Source: JACCXJ01 sp050740695 | Lineage (GTDB): Bacteria > Pseudomonadota > Gammaproteobacteria > JACCXJ01 | Assembly: GCA_050740695.1 (NCBI GenBank) | Contig: JBOIDR010000004.1 | Location: 7,486 to 71,485 of the forward strand | Length of the DNA stretch: 64,000 bases | Reading direction: 5' to 3' | Part shown: positions 6,284 to 15,398 of the stretch, in pieces | Position numbering within the stretch: position 1 is the first letter of the stretch | How the letters are laid out: each line of letters begins with the position of its first letter | The notes under the pieces: model-generated | Told to the model about the DNA's origin: nothing | The model's input: the letters and a program-made list of their open reading frames with translations, nothing else | Databases searched by the model: none | Position numbers and translations under genes: made by a program

Positions 6284-8809
6284 ATGAAAGAGTGTGATGT
6301 TGAGAAGAGGCAAAACCATGGCAGAAACGACGGCCGGCGAAGAGGACGACCGGCGCTTGGTCTGCTTAGCGGTCAATGGGCGTCGCCGGTGGCTCTTTTG
6401 GCCGCGATGATTCTCGCATCTGCGGCAGAAGCACAGCCAACACAGGCCCCGGACTGTTCTTTGGACCGCGCCCTCATTCCCATCCCCGAGGTCAAGCATA
6501 AGGACGGCAAGCTGAGTGCAGTGGTCATGTTGAGCGATGAGTATCGAAGCATGGGGGATCCGTCTGGGAAGCGTTGTCTATGGCAGCACCTGAGGTATTT
6601 CAAAGGCTGGAATGCGGAAGACTACTGGAAGGCGCGGGATTCGGCCAAGCCACCTCCAGGGTGGCCCCATCTGGGAGAGCCCATTCCCGGGCCGACATTG
6701 CGCGCCCGGATCGGCGATCTGATACAAATCACCTTTTTGAACCAGATCAACACGAAGAATTTCCCGACCTCGCTGGATGTGGGTGAGCAAGGCAAGACGC
6801 CAGGGTGCGATGAAGCGTTCGGCACCCAGCAGGTACCGGTGGACCCGGAGAAGCCGGACGGCCCGAAGAAGACCATCAAGGTTAACATCTACCCGCGAAA
6901 GGACACGATGCCCAATTGCCTGCACGGTTCCAGCACCGCGAACCTCCACTTCCATGGCACCCATACGACGCCCGCCACAACCGGGGACAACATCTTGCTC
7001 TACATACGCCCTGCTTTGCGGGACAAGGAAGGCAAAATCAAACCGACCGATGATTTCGTCAAGACCGTTTTTGGCGAGATCTTTAAAGATTGCGAGAAAA
7101 AAGGCTCGCCGCCACGATGGGACGACCTTCCGTTGGCATGGCGAGAAAAACAAAAAGCTCTCCTCGAGGAGTACGATGAAACCGCGCCGTACCGAGGGGA
7201 ACCGGGGAAGCTGCCGTATGCCAACAAGCTCTGGCCGGCGAACAAAAGGGACATCGACAACAAAGAATGGCCGCAAATTTCCATTGGCGCCTTTCCCTAT
7301 TGCTTTCGGCTACCGGACTACGAAGACCAAAAGCAAGGCAAGGTCAAGATGGCCCAGGCCCCCGGCACCCACTGGTACCACGCCCACAAACACGGTTCGA
7401 CGGCGCTCAATGTCGGCAATGGGATGACCGGCGCTTTAATCATCGAAGGCCCGTATGACGACCAGTTGCGAGGATTTTACAATAAAACCAATCCGGACGC
7501 GGGGATCGAGGAAAAAGTGCTCGTGATCCAACAACTCGAAACGTCGCTTAACATGTTGAGCGCCCCCGCCGGCACCCAGGTGGCTCCCTTATCGGTGAAT
7601 GGGCGGCGCCAGCCCTTCATCACCATGCGGCCAGGCCAGGTCCAGCTCTGGCGTATCGTGAATGGAGCGCCACGCACCTTTGTGCAATTCGTTAAGTTCA
7701 TCGCTCAAAAAGGCACCTCCCCATGCAGCGAGGGGACGCCCTGTGTTGAGTGGCGGCAGACTGCGCAGGATGGAGTGCAGCTCCATCCGGATAACTACGA
7801 AAACATCGGTAAAGTGAACGCGAAGTTCAACATGGCCGGGGCAAATCGGGTAGATCTGCTTCTCAAGGCGCCGAAAACGGAAGGCAGCTACGCGCTTCAG
7901 GTTGTGCAGTCGGTGCTTGCAAGTCCCCCGGGAGACAGCACACCGGTCACTTTGCTGACGGTAAAGGTTACTGGCCCTAAGGTTGAGCCGTCTATGGAAT
8001 TCATCGACAAGGCGAACTTCCCTAAATTCCCAGATTTCCTCGGTGACATTCCAGAAAAGGATGTTCCGAAAAAGGACGTTCCACCCCCCCCTAGAAACCG
8101 ACAGCTCGTCTTCGACACTACGCCGGGTGCCGGACGCAGCGGCGATCCGCCCGGTGATCTACCAAGGCACACCATCGACGACCAACTATTCAGCAAGAAA
8201 ATCAGCCAATCGATGGTGCTGAATAGCGTCGAAGAGTGGACATTGGTCAACAAGGCGGTCGGCATAGCGCACCCATTTCACATCCACATCAATCCATTCC
8301 AGGTGGTAGCGATTTTTGATCCGAATAGCGCGGAAGCTAGCGACAAGAAGAACGCGTGCTACGCCGACCCCAACAAGCCCGAGACCTGGAAGCCAGGGAG
8401 CCGGAAGCATTCTTGCGATGCGCTTCCAGGGCCGTTCGTCTGGTGGGACACCCTGGCAATCCCTTCGGGCCGCAACTGGGAGTGGGCGATCGACGAGGAC
8501 GGGAAGAGGCGTGACTGTGAGAAGCCACAACCCGATAAAGGATATAAGTGCCCGATTGCTACCCAAGGTTCGGGGTGCAGACTCGACGAAACCACCCAGA
8601 AGCAGCAGTGCACGGTTCCTAGTCAGGTTACGATTCCCGGCTACTTCAAGATGCGCAGCCGCTTTGCTGATTTCCCCGGATTGTTCGTGCAGCACTGCCA
8701 CATCCTAGCGCACGAGGATCGCGGAATGATGCAGTTTGTCGAGATTTGCCCCGAAGGTGGTCCCTGCCCAACCAAAACCAAAGCCGAGGCTATCCCCACG
8801 CACCATTAG
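6284..8809 (+). CDS. large multicopper oxidase, exported
   Basis: The 841-residue protein has all four copper motifs: LHFHGTH (about residue 221), HWYHAHKHGS (about 363), HPFHIH (about 663) and HCHILAHEDRGMM (about 804), giving the trinuclear centre and a type 1 site with an axial Met. A hydrophobic stretch ending ASAAEA near residue 50 is the export signal, preceded by a long basic extension. It oxidises phenolic, metal or other small substrates with reduction of O2 to water; which one is unknown. It is much longer than ordinary laccases (450-600), with inserts between the first two motifs and a cysteine- and lysine-rich stretch before the last. It forms a likely pair with the upstream cupredoxin-like gene. 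Confidence 0.9.
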   Translation: MKECDVEKRQNHGRNDGRRRGRPALGLLSGQWASPVALLAAMILASAAEAQPTQAPDCSLDRALIPIPEVKHKDGKLSAVVMLSDEYRSMGDPSGKRCLWQHLRYFKGWNAEDYWKARDSAKPPPGWPHLGEPIPGPTLRARIGDLIQITFLNQINTKNFPTSLDVGEQGKTPGCDEAFGTQQVPVDPEKPDGPKKTIKVNIYPRKDTMPNCLHGSSTANLHFHGTHTTPATTGDNILLYIRPALRDKEGKIKPTDDFVKTVFGEIFKDCEKKGSPPRWDDLPLAWREKQKALLEEYDETAPYRGEPGKLPYANKLWPANKRDIDNKEWPQISIGAFPYCFRLPDYEDQKQGKVKMAQAPGTHWYHAHKHGSTALNVGNGMTGALIIEGPYDDQLRGFYNKTNPDAGIEEKVLVIQQLETSLNMLSAPAGTQVAPLSVNGRRQPFITMRPGQVQLWRIVNGAPRTFVQFVKFIAQKGTSPCSEGTPCVEWRQTAQDGVQLHPDNYENIGKVNAKFNMAGANRVDLLLKAPKTEGSYALQVVQSVLASPPGDSTPVTLLTVKVTGPKVEPSMEFIDKANFPKFPDFLGDIPEKDVPKKDVPPPPRNRQLVFDTTPGAGRSGDPPGDLPRHTIDDQLFSKKISQSMVLNSVEEWTLVNKAVGIAHPFHIHINPFQVVAIFDPNSAEASDKKNACYADPNKPETWKPGSRKHSCDALPGPFVWWDTLAIPSGRNWEWAIDEDGKRRDCEKPQPDKGYKCPIATQGSGCRLDETTQKQQCTVPSQVTIPGYFKMRSRFADFPGLFVQHCHILAHEDRGMMQFVEICPEGGPCPTKTKAEAIPTHH

Positions 8810-8881
8810 CAGAGCACGAGCGGATCACCGGGACCGGCTGAAGAGGGGCGTAATCAGAAAAGACCGGATAACGGCACCGCC

Positions 8882-10777
8882 GTGAGGACGGCGCCGGGAC
8901 TCGCGCCGGAGCCTCGGGGTCGTGGCGTGCCCACGTGGCGGGAATGGTTCCTTGCCCTCTGCTCGATCCCCCCGTTTCTTCGCCTTTCGTGGGAGACCCA
9001 TCGCGGATACGCCAGCGCCACCGTGGCCCTGCGCCTTTTGCGCGCCGGTGTGCCTATCGCCACCCTGTGGGTTGCCAAGTTGATCATCGACACGGTGGTG
9101 GCGGCACGCACGGGACAGCCGGACCTGACCCAGCTATGGCTTTTAGTGGGGCTCGAGTTGATCATCGTCGCCATCGGCGAGACGCTGGACAAGGCGTCGA
9201 CTGCGGTCGAAGGCCTCTTTGGCGATCTTTGCTCCAACCATATCAGTGAGAAGCTCATACGCCACGCCGCCACGCTCGATCTGCGTCATTTCGAAGACCC
9301 CGCGTTTTACGATCAACTGGAGCGGGCGCAGCGGCAGACCACGGGTCGGATCGGATTGCTTCCGCAGTTGCTCTCGGTGGGTCAGGACTTGCTGACCCTG
9401 GCTTCCCTGGCGGCGGCTGTTTTCGTATACAGTCCGTGGCTCCTGGCGCTCTTGCTGGCAGCGGTGTTGCCGGGCTTCCTGGGCGAAACCCACTTCAGCT
9501 CTCTGGAGTATTCTTTGCTCTATCGCCGGACGCCCGAACGGCGACAGTTGAACTATCTCCGCTCCCTCTGCGCCGGCGACAAGACGGCCAAAGAGGTCCA
9601 GATGTTTGGGCTTGGTGGGTGGCTGCTGGGACGGTACCGAATGCTCGCCCACCGCTTTTATGAAGAGAACAAGCGGCTGGCGCTGCGTAAGGGAGTCGCC
9701 GCGACCGGGCTTTCGCTGCTGGGGACACTCGGATATTATGCGGCGTACGCCATCATCCTGTGGCGCGGATTTTACGGGATCATCAGCATCGGCACTCTCA
9801 CGTTTCTGGCTGCCGCGTTCGCCCGCAGCCGCGCTGTGACGGAACGAGTCCTGTTCACTGCCGGCAACATCTACGAGCAGGGCCTATACGTCCGGGACCT
9901 GTTCGATTTCTTTGGGATGCAACCCACCATCGTGTCCCTGCCCGGCGCGCGACCGGTGCCCGCCCCCATTCTCCAAGGGTTGGATTTCGAGGACATCGGC
10001 TTCCAGTATCCGGGCAGCGACACGTGGGCACTCCGGCATGTGGATCTTCACATCGGTCGCGGAGAGAAGATTGCGTTGGTGGGTGCGAACGCGGCCGGCA
10101 AGACTACACTGACCAAGCTCTTGGCCCGGCTCTATGATCCCACGGAAGGACGCATCCTGCTCGATGGCGTGGACCTGCGCGAATACGACCTCGAATCGCT
10201 ACGCCGCGCGATCGGCGTCATCTTTCAGGACTTTGTACGCTACGATCTGCGCTTCGACGAAAACATCGGTGTCGGCCAAATCAGCCAGGTGCAGCAGTAC
10301 CTCGACGGCCTGGCGGGGTTATCAAAGAACGGCGCCGACGACTTCTCCAGCGACAACGCCATCGCAGCCGCCGCGGCAAAGTCGCAAGCGGCCGAGCTGG
10401 TGCGGCGTTTTCCCTTCGGATACCGGCAAATACTGGGCCGCCGCTTCGCTGGAGGCATCGAGCTTTCCGGAGGCGAGTGGCAAAAGATCGCGCTGGCCCG
10501 CGCTTACATTCGCAGCGCGCAGATGATGATCTTGGACGAACCGACGGCGGCGCTCGATGCGCGCGCCGAGTATGAAACTTTCAACCGGTTCGCGGAGCTG
10601 ATGTCGGGACAGACGGTCCTCTTGATCTCGCACCGCTTCTCCACCGTGCGCATGGCGGACCGCATCGTCGTGCTCCAGCAAGGCAGCATCCTGGAAGAGG
10701 GAACACATGCTCAACTTTTGGCCCGCAACGGGCTCTATGCCGAGCTCTTCCGGCTTCAGGCGGAAGGTTATCGCTGA
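8882..10777 (+). CDS. ABC exporter, fused permease and ATPase
   Basis: The 631-residue protein starts at a GTG; no ATG is available near the N terminus. Residues about 20-340 hold a six-helix ABC exporter membrane domain, and about 370-630 the ATPase with Walker A GANAAGKTT, Q-loop VIFQDFVRYDL, signature LSGGEWQKIALARA, Walker B MMILDEPTAALD and switch LLISHR. The Walker A has Asn-Ala-Ala where most members have Ser-Gly/Cys, still consistent with ATP binding. The substrate is unknown. The methyltransferase gene follows 4 bases after the stop, suggesting co-expression with it and perhaps with the storage-protein genes. Confidence 0.88.
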   Translation: MRTAPGLAPEPRGRGVPTWREWFLALCSIPPFLRLSWETHRGYASATVALRLLRAGVPIATLWVAKLIIDTVVAARTGQPDLTQLWLLVGLELIIVAIGETLDKASTAVEGLFGDLCSNHISEKLIRHAATLDLRHFEDPAFYDQLERAQRQTTGRIGLLPQLLSVGQDLLTLASLAAAVFVYSPWLLALLLAAVLPGFLGETHFSSLEYSLLYRRTPERRQLNYLRSLCAGDKTAKEVQMFGLGGWLLGRYRMLAHRFYEENKRLALRKGVAATGLSLLGTLGYYAAYAIILWRGFYGIISIGTLTFLAAAFARSRAVTERVLFTAGNIYEQGLYVRDLFDFFGMQPTIVSLPGARPVPAPILQGLDFEDIGFQYPGSDTWALRHVDLHIGRGEKIALVGANAAGKTTLTKLLARLYDPTEGRILLDGVDLREYDLESLRRAIGVIFQDFVRYDLRFDENIGVGQISQVQQYLDGLAGLSKNGADDFSSDNAIAAAAAKSQAAELVRRFPFGYRQILGRRFAGGIELSGGEWQKIALARAYIRSAQMMILDEPTAALDARAEYETFNRFAELMSGQTVLLISHRFSTVRMADRIVVLQQGSILEEGTHAQLLARNGLYAELFRLQAEGYR

Positions 10778-10781
10778 ACAG

Positions 10782-11546
10782 ATGATCCCTAGCTTTGACG
10801 CCGTCGCGCCCACCTTCGAACGCTACCGCGCGCTGCCCCGGGGCGTGCCGGAGGCCATCCGTTCGGCCATATTGGAGGCTACGCGAAACCAACCACCCGC
10901 GCGCGTGCTGGACCTGGGAGCCGGAACCGGTCGGATCGGCAAGGCCTTCGTGGCGGCCGACGACTTTTACGTCGGCGTCGACGCGTCTTTGAGAATGCTA
11001 CAGGAATTTCTGCTGAGCACCCGCAGACCTTGTCTGGCGCAGGCGGACGGACAACGGTTGCCGTTTCGTGACGGCGCTTTCGATGTTGTGATGCTCATGC
11101 AGGTGTTGGGCGGTGCTGGAAATTGGCGCGGGCTTCTTAGCGAAGCCCGGCGCCTCCTGCGGCCCGAAGGAGCGGTGGTGGTAGGACACCGGGTGGCTCC
11201 GGCGGACGGCGTCGATGCGCAACTGAAGAAACGGCTGGCGGCCATCCTCGAAACAATGGGTGTTCAACGGCACCAGGGAAAACAAGTCCGTGACCAAGCG
11301 CTGGCATGGCTGGGATCCTCCGCGGCTCCCCGGCTCAGTCTCCGGGCGGCAACATGGGAGCGAAACCCAACCCCGCGAGAATTTCTCGTTCGCCACCGCA
11401 CCGGCGCGCGCTTCGCCGCGCTGCCGGATGTGGTCCGGGACGAGGCGTTGCAGAAATTGAGCGTTTGGGCAGAAAAGACCTTTGGTTCGCTCGATGCCGC
11501 CTCTAGAGAGGAGCACAGTTATGAGATCGACGTATACCGATTTTAA
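10782..11546 (+). CDS. SAM-dependent class I methyltransferase
   Basis: The 254-residue protein, taken from the ATG at 10782 (MIPSFDAVAPTFERYR), has the class I SAM motif VLDLGAGTGRIGKAF, the acidic end of strand 2 in YVGVDAS, and the ADGQRLPFRDGAFDVVM stretch of methyltransferase type 11 proteins. The frame extends into the ABC gene, but the chosen start matches family N termini and leaves 4 bases after the exporter stop. Substrate unknown. Its close coupling to the exporter suggests it modifies the exported compound or acts in the same response; that is inference. Confidence 0.85.
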   Translation: MIPSFDAVAPTFERYRALPRGVPEAIRSAILEATRNQPPARVLDLGAGTGRIGKAFVAADDFYVGVDASLRMLQEFLLSTRRPCLAQADGQRLPFRDGAFDVVMLMQVLGGAGNWRGLLSEARRLLRPEGAVVVGHRVAPADGVDAQLKKRLAAILETMGVQRHQGKQVRDQALAWLGSSAAPRLSLRAATWERNPTPREFLVRHRTGARFAALPDVVRDEALQKLSVWAEKTFGSLDAASREEHSYEIDVYRF

Positions 11547-11600
11547 CGCGGTTCTTCAGCAGGCACTAACGGCGAAACAGTCTGGATACTTACGTTGTTC

Positions 11601-11759
11601 CCTTTCCCTGGCAGGGGGAGGGCGAGGGTGCGGCTGGTGTGGAGCGGGGGAGTGAGTTTCCGATCCCCTCCCCTGCGGAGCGGGGGAGGGCTAGGGTGGG
11701 GGTAAAGGCGCCACGGCCGGAACACGGCTTGATCAGCCCGCCAAGGCCTGACCCCCACC
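11601..11759. repeat. GC-rich palindromic intergenic repeat, copy 1
   Basis: Several C-rich and G-rich arms (CCTCCCCTGCGGAGCGGGGGAGG is the clearest stem) and the phrase GCTAGGGTGGGGGT recur at 18374, 19325, 27853, 29990 and 59150. It lies directly before the molybdenum-storage genes and may carry or affect their promoter. Confidence 0.8.
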
Positions 11760-11795
11760 GCATACAATGTCGATATCTTTCGCCAGGAACCATCG

Positions 11796-12635
11796 ATGAT
11801 GGAAATAGATAACCATACCCTGATTTCCGGGCTCGGCAAGCAACTGCTGGACAGCTCGCTCAACGACGCGGCGCTGATGCAGGCGACCGAGGGCACACAA
11901 GACTACACCATCCTGCCCTGGGTCAACGTAGTCAAGATCGGCGGCCAGAGCATCATGGATCGCGGCCGGAACGCAGTTTATCCATTAGTCGAAGAGATCG
12001 TCGCGAACCTCGGACGGCACAAGATGATCCTGGGGACGGGAGCCGGTACTCGGGCCCGCCACATCTACAGCCTGGCCATCGATCTCGGCCTCCCCACGGG
12101 CGTCCTCACGGTGCTGGGAACGGCAGTGGCCTGGCAAAACGCGCAGATGCTCCATTATTTGCTGGCGCAACATGGAATTCCGTTCGTCGATCCGGAAGGG
12201 TTTGGAACCATGCCGCATTATTTGATGGAGAGAAACGCGGTGGTCTGCCAGGGCATGCCTCCTTACAAGCTCTGGGAGCCAAACCCGGTGAAGGGCCGCA
12301 TTCCGCCGCAGCGCACCGATACGGGATGCTTCCTCATCGCGGAGGTCTTTGGCGCGCGCAAGATGATCTACGTGAAGGATGAAGACGGGCTCTACACCGC
12401 CGATCCGAAGAAAGACCCCGGCAGCAACTATATCCCTAGGATTAGCGTGCAAGAGCTGCTGGCCCGTGATCTGGACGATCTGATCGTGGAACGCGCGGTG
12501 CTGGAATTCATGGTGCGAGCCCGCCATATCAGAGAAATTCAATTCATCAACGGGCTTAAGCCCGGCCAACTGACTAGAGCCCTCGACGGCGAGCCGGTAG
12601 GCACCGTCATTTACCACGACGGAGGCGAGAAATGA
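11796..12635 (+). CDS. mosB: molybdenum storage protein, beta-type subunit
   Basis: The 279-residue protein is an amino-acid-kinase/UMP-kinase fold member with VVKIGGQSIMDRG near the N terminus, a glycine-rich TGAGTRARHIYSLA loop, and VKDEDGLYTADPKKD. It resembles the MosB subunit of Azotobacter, in which an ATP-driven cage stores polyoxomolybdate or tungstate. MPPYKLW and the TRARH loop favour the beta type. It overlaps the next gene by 4 bases (ATGA), as expected for a two-subunit complex. Two ATGs stand at the start (11796, 11799). The molybdate uptake operon lies 6.6 kb upstream; no nitrogenase gene is in the window. Confidence 0.82.
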   Translation: MMEIDNHTLISGLGKQLLDSSLNDAALMQATEGTQDYTILPWVNVVKIGGQSIMDRGRNAVYPLVEEIVANLGRHKMILGTGAGTRARHIYSLAIDLGLPTGVLTVLGTAVAWQNAQMLHYLLAQHGIPFVDPEGFGTMPHYLMERNAVVCQGMPPYKLWEPNPVKGRIPPQRTDTGCFLIAEVFGARKMIYVKDEDGLYTADPKKDPGSNYIPRISVQELLARDLDDLIVERAVLEFMVRARHIREIQFINGLKPGQLTRALDGEPVGTVIYHDGGEK

Positions 12636-13453
12636 GCCTAGATCGACTCGGGGCCCAACATGTGCACTCACGCCTGATGCGGGAATCGTTGGTCGACAAG
12701 AACCTGCTGGCCCGAATCGAGTCGCAGGTTTCCGCCATTCTGCCCGATGCGAACGTGATCCAAATCGGCGGCCGCTCCATTATGGACCGCGGCCGCTCCG
12801 CGCTCTTGCCTTTGCTGGACGAGATCGTCGCCAACCAGCCGCGGCACCAGATGATCATCGGCGTCGGGGCAGGCATCCGCTCGAGACACATTTTTTCAGT
12901 TGGTCTCGACCTGGGTCTTCCCACCGGTGCTCTTGCGGCGCTCTGCGCCAAAGATGCCGCGCAAAACGCCTACATGGTTTCCTGCCTCTTGGCGAAGCAC
13001 GGCTTTGTGTACCTGGAAGCGCCGTTTGTCGTGCAGCTACTTCCCGCCATGCTGGCGGCGGCGCGAGGTGCCGTGTTCAACGGGATCCCGCCCTATTCGC
13101 TGTGGGAGCATCCGCCGTCCGTGGGCAAGTTGCCGCCCCATGGCAGTGATGCCGGCTCCTATCTGGTCGCCGAGGTCTTCGGAGCACGCAGCATGATCTT
13201 CCTGAAGGACGTTGACGGCCTGTACACCGCCGACCCGAAAACCGACTCCCACGCAGAGCTGATCCCGGAGATCCGCGCCGGGGAACTGATCCGCAGGAAA
13301 CTTCCCACTCTCCCCATCGAGCCCTCGGTCTTGGAGTTGCTGACCCGGGCTAAGCTGGCCCGAAGTATTCGCATTGTGAACGGCCTCGTACCCGGCAACC
13401 TCTCCCGTACTCTGGCCGGCGGGCCGCCGGTAGGCACCGTGATCCGCGAGTGA
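12632..13453 (+). CDS. mosA: molybdenum storage protein, alpha-type subunit
   Basis: The 273-residue paralogue of the preceding gene starts within its stop codon. It shows VIQIGGRSIMDRGRSALLPLLDEI, the SRHIFSVGLDLGLPTG segment that is typical of MosA, IPPYSLWEHP, and KDVDGLYTADPKTD. The pair would form the hetero-oligomeric molybdenum/tungsten storage cage. Both subunits keep the lysine-free nucleotide-site pattern of the storage family rather than that of PyrH, so a housekeeping UMP kinase is unlikely. Assignment of alpha and beta is by resemblance only. Confidence 0.8.
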   Translation: MSLDRLGAQHVHSRLMRESLVDKNLLARIESQVSAILPDANVIQIGGRSIMDRGRSALLPLLDEIVANQPRHQMIIGVGAGIRSRHIFSVGLDLGLPTGALAALCAKDAAQNAYMVSCLLAKHGFVYLEAPFVVQLLPAMLAAARGAVFNGIPPYSLWEHPPSVGKLPPHGSDAGSYLVAEVFGARSMIFLKDVDGLYTADPKTDSHAELIPEIRAGELIRRKLPTLPIEPSVLELLTRAKLARSIRIVNGLVPGNLSRTLAGGPPVGTVIRE

Positions 13454-13485
13454 GTGAAGGGCACAACGCGCGTCGCCGCCCTTCC

Positions 13486-13523
13486 GCGAGCCCCAGTGCT
13501 CGCGGCGTTGTCGTTGGTGATGA
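13486..13523 (-). pseudogene. possible Mop/ModE domain fragment
   Basis: Read on the minus strand, about 38 bases encode LITNDNAASTGAR and align with the modE segment encoding IITNDSAASLGLAVG at roughly four bases in five. No complete gene surrounds it. It could be a scrap of a second Mop or ModE gene, or chance similarity in GC-rich DNA. Confidence 0.25.
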
Positions 13524-13609
13524 GTTTGTGGTGAATGAATCTACGCGCTCTCGGGAGCTCGCGTTGCGCCCTCGGCGGGCTTGCGACGATCGTTTCACAA
13601 CCTCTGAGA

Positions 13610-14200
13610 TCACCGCGGTGTTGACAACTGCGGCGACGGGGTGGTCATCTGCCCGGCCTCCTGCGGCCGCACGAGGTGCGGGTCGAAGCGGTTGGTGACG
13701 TTGACCACCAAGAAAAACAGGACCAGGGCCATGAAGACCCCGACGGCCAGGCTGACCGACAAGGTCGCTCGGAACAGATGACCGTTGATGATGACGTTGA
13801 CGAGGATGAACGGGAAGGTGACGACATTGAAGAAGCCTTGTACCAAGGGCACGCCGATCAAGTTGCCGATGCTGATGATGCCGAGCGCCACGAAGATGGC
13901 GAGGCCGAACCCCGCACCGATGCCGGCGAAGGCCGTCAAGAGCTGCGTCGCGCGGTGGGCGACCCCGCGCGCCCACAGGACGGCGAGTATGATCCCAGAG
14001 GACATGGCGGTGTCGGTCAGCGCCATCAAGAAAGAGGGGAAGAGGTCATTCTCGAACTGCTCTACGCCGAAACGCGCCAGCAGGTAGGCAGAGAGCATGG
14101 CGGCCAAGAGGCCGTACGAAGTAGGCAGGTGCTGCGGGCCCTTTTCCAGGACGAAAATGCCGCGGTAGGTATTGAACAGGTTTACGGTGGTGGCAAACAT
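13610..14200 (-). CDS. integral membrane protein of unknown function
   Basis: The 196-residue protein has at least four hydrophobic segments (about 25-45, 60-80, 90-115, 125-175), with NTYRGIFVLEKGPQHLPTSYGLLAAM at the start and SIGNLIGVPLVQGFFNVVTFPFILVNVI in the middle. I do not recognise the family. No ribosome site is obvious before the ATG at 14200. It lies 133 bases downstream of the minus-strand di-haem peroxidase gene, so the two may share a transcript. Hydrophobicity and length argue that it is a real gene. Confidence 0.6.
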   Translation of the reverse strand: MFATTVNLFNTYRGIFVLEKGPQHLPTSYGLLAAMLSAYLLARFGVEQFENDLFPSFLMALTDTAMSSGIILAVLWARGVAHRATQLLTAFAGIGAGFGLAIFVALGIISIGNLIGVPLVQGFFNVVTFPFILVNVIINGHLFRATLSVSLAVGVFMALVLFFLVVNVTNRFDPHLVRPQEAGQMTTPSPQLSTPR

Positions 14201-14333
14201 TGGAGTCGACTCGAAATAAGCATGTTGTTCAAATCCGGCTCGCGAGGGGTTGATATCTCGTGAACGCCGGAGCGGAGGTGTTTCGGTTCACGTGTCCCGG
14301 CCTTTTTACACTTCAACTATTTGTTTTTTTTCG

Positions 14334-15398
14334 TCAATTGGGCTCTGGACGCGGCGTCGTGGCGGTCGATGCCGGAAGCCGCGGCAGCGTCACCGTGAGC
14401 GGCGGATCGGCGTCGAGGCTCCTGAGGAAGGTCGCGATGCTCGCGGCGTCCGCGAGGCTCAGCTTGGTGCCGAGCTGGGTGTCGGCCATGATCTGTACGG
14501 CCTCCTCCAGGGTCCAGACCGAGCCGTCGTGGAAATAAGGCGCGGTCAGGGCGATGTTACGCAGGCTCGGGACCTTGAACACGAAGCGATGGGCCTCGTC
14601 CTTGGTGACCTCGAAGCGGCCCGCGTCGGTGAGGCCCTCGGGTGCCCGAATGACACCGAATTTCTGGAACGACCCGCCGCCCAGGGTCGCGCCGTTGTGG
14701 CAGCCGGTGCAACCGACGGCGACGAACTTGTAGAGCCCCGCGTGCTCCTCGGGGGTCAAGGCCGTGGCGTCACCGGCGACGAAGCGGTCCAGGCGCCCCG
14801 GGGTGATGAGCGTGCGCTCGAAGGCCGCGATGGCTCGCGCCACGTTGGCGTAGCTAAAGGGCGTGGCATCGCCGGGGAAGGCGGCCCGGAACTGCTCCGG
14901 GTAGGCGGGGATGCTCTGCAGGCGCTTGAGCACGAGCGTTTCGGAGGAGGCCATTCCACCGGGGTTCGAGATGGGCTGCGCCGCCTGGTCCTCGACATCG
15001 GCCGCTCCGCCGTCCCAAGACTGGGCCACGTGCAGCGCGGCGTTCAAAACCGTTGGTGCGTTACGGCCCCCCACCTGCCAGCGGTGGCCGATCGAGGTAG
15101 ACAGCCCGTCGTCACCACCGCTCGCTAGGTGATGGCACGAGGCGCAGGCGATGAAGCCGCTCTTGGATAGCCTGGGTTCGAAGAACAGCGCCTTGCCGAG
15201 CTCGACCTTCGCGGGTGTAACCGGATTCTGCGGGTTTTCCGCCACCTGCGGCAGGAGTCCGAAGTAGCCCTTGGCCTCTGCGGGCGTGATCGCGGGTGCC
15301 GCGACCTCCGGCTCCCCGAGGAACAGCCGGCCCACCACCACCCCCGCGACGACGATGGCCGCCGTGCCCAGGAGCCAGGTGCGTAAGTTCCTTGTCAT
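14334..15398 (-). CDS. di-haem cytochrome c peroxidase (CCP/MauG family)
   Basis: The 354-residue protein has an N-terminal membrane anchor or signal (WLLGTAAIVVAGVVVGRLFL), two c-haem sites CASCH (about residue 86) and CTGCH (about 230), and the family segments LGKALFFEPRLS, GGRNAPTVLNAA and VPSLRNIALTAPYFHDGSV. It would act in the periplasm, reducing H2O2 or carrying out a MauG-like oxidation. It is divergent from a second peroxidase of the same family at 15810. The C-terminal tail is proline/threonine-rich. Confidence 0.88.
   Translation of the reverse strand: MTRNLRTWLLGTAAIVVAGVVVGRLFLGEPEVAAPAITPAEAKGYFGLLPQVAENPQNPVTPAKVELGKALFFEPRLSKSGFIACASCHHLASGGDDGLSTSIGHRWQVGGRNAPTVLNAALHVAQSWDGGAADVEDQAAQPISNPGGMASSETLVLKRLQSIPAYPEQFRAAFPGDATPFSYANVARAIAAFERTLITPGRLDRFVAGDATALTPEEHAGLYKFVAVGCTGCHNGATLGGGSFQKFGVIRAPEGLTDAGRFEVTKDEAHRFVFKVPSLRNIALTAPYFHDGSVWTLEEAVQIMADTQLGTKLSLADAASIATFLRSLDADPPLTVTLPRLPASTATTPRPEPN

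Noticed and set aside
10707..10781. Earlier start for the methyltransferase
   Set aside because: It would overlap the ABC exporter by about 70 bases with atypical residues; the ATG at 10782 fits the family N terminus.
11796..13453. Housekeeping UMP kinase (PyrH)
   Set aside because: Two different adjacent copies with GMPPYKLW and VDGLYTADP-type features and MoSto-like loops match storage subunits, and PyrH would be a single gene near tsf and frr.
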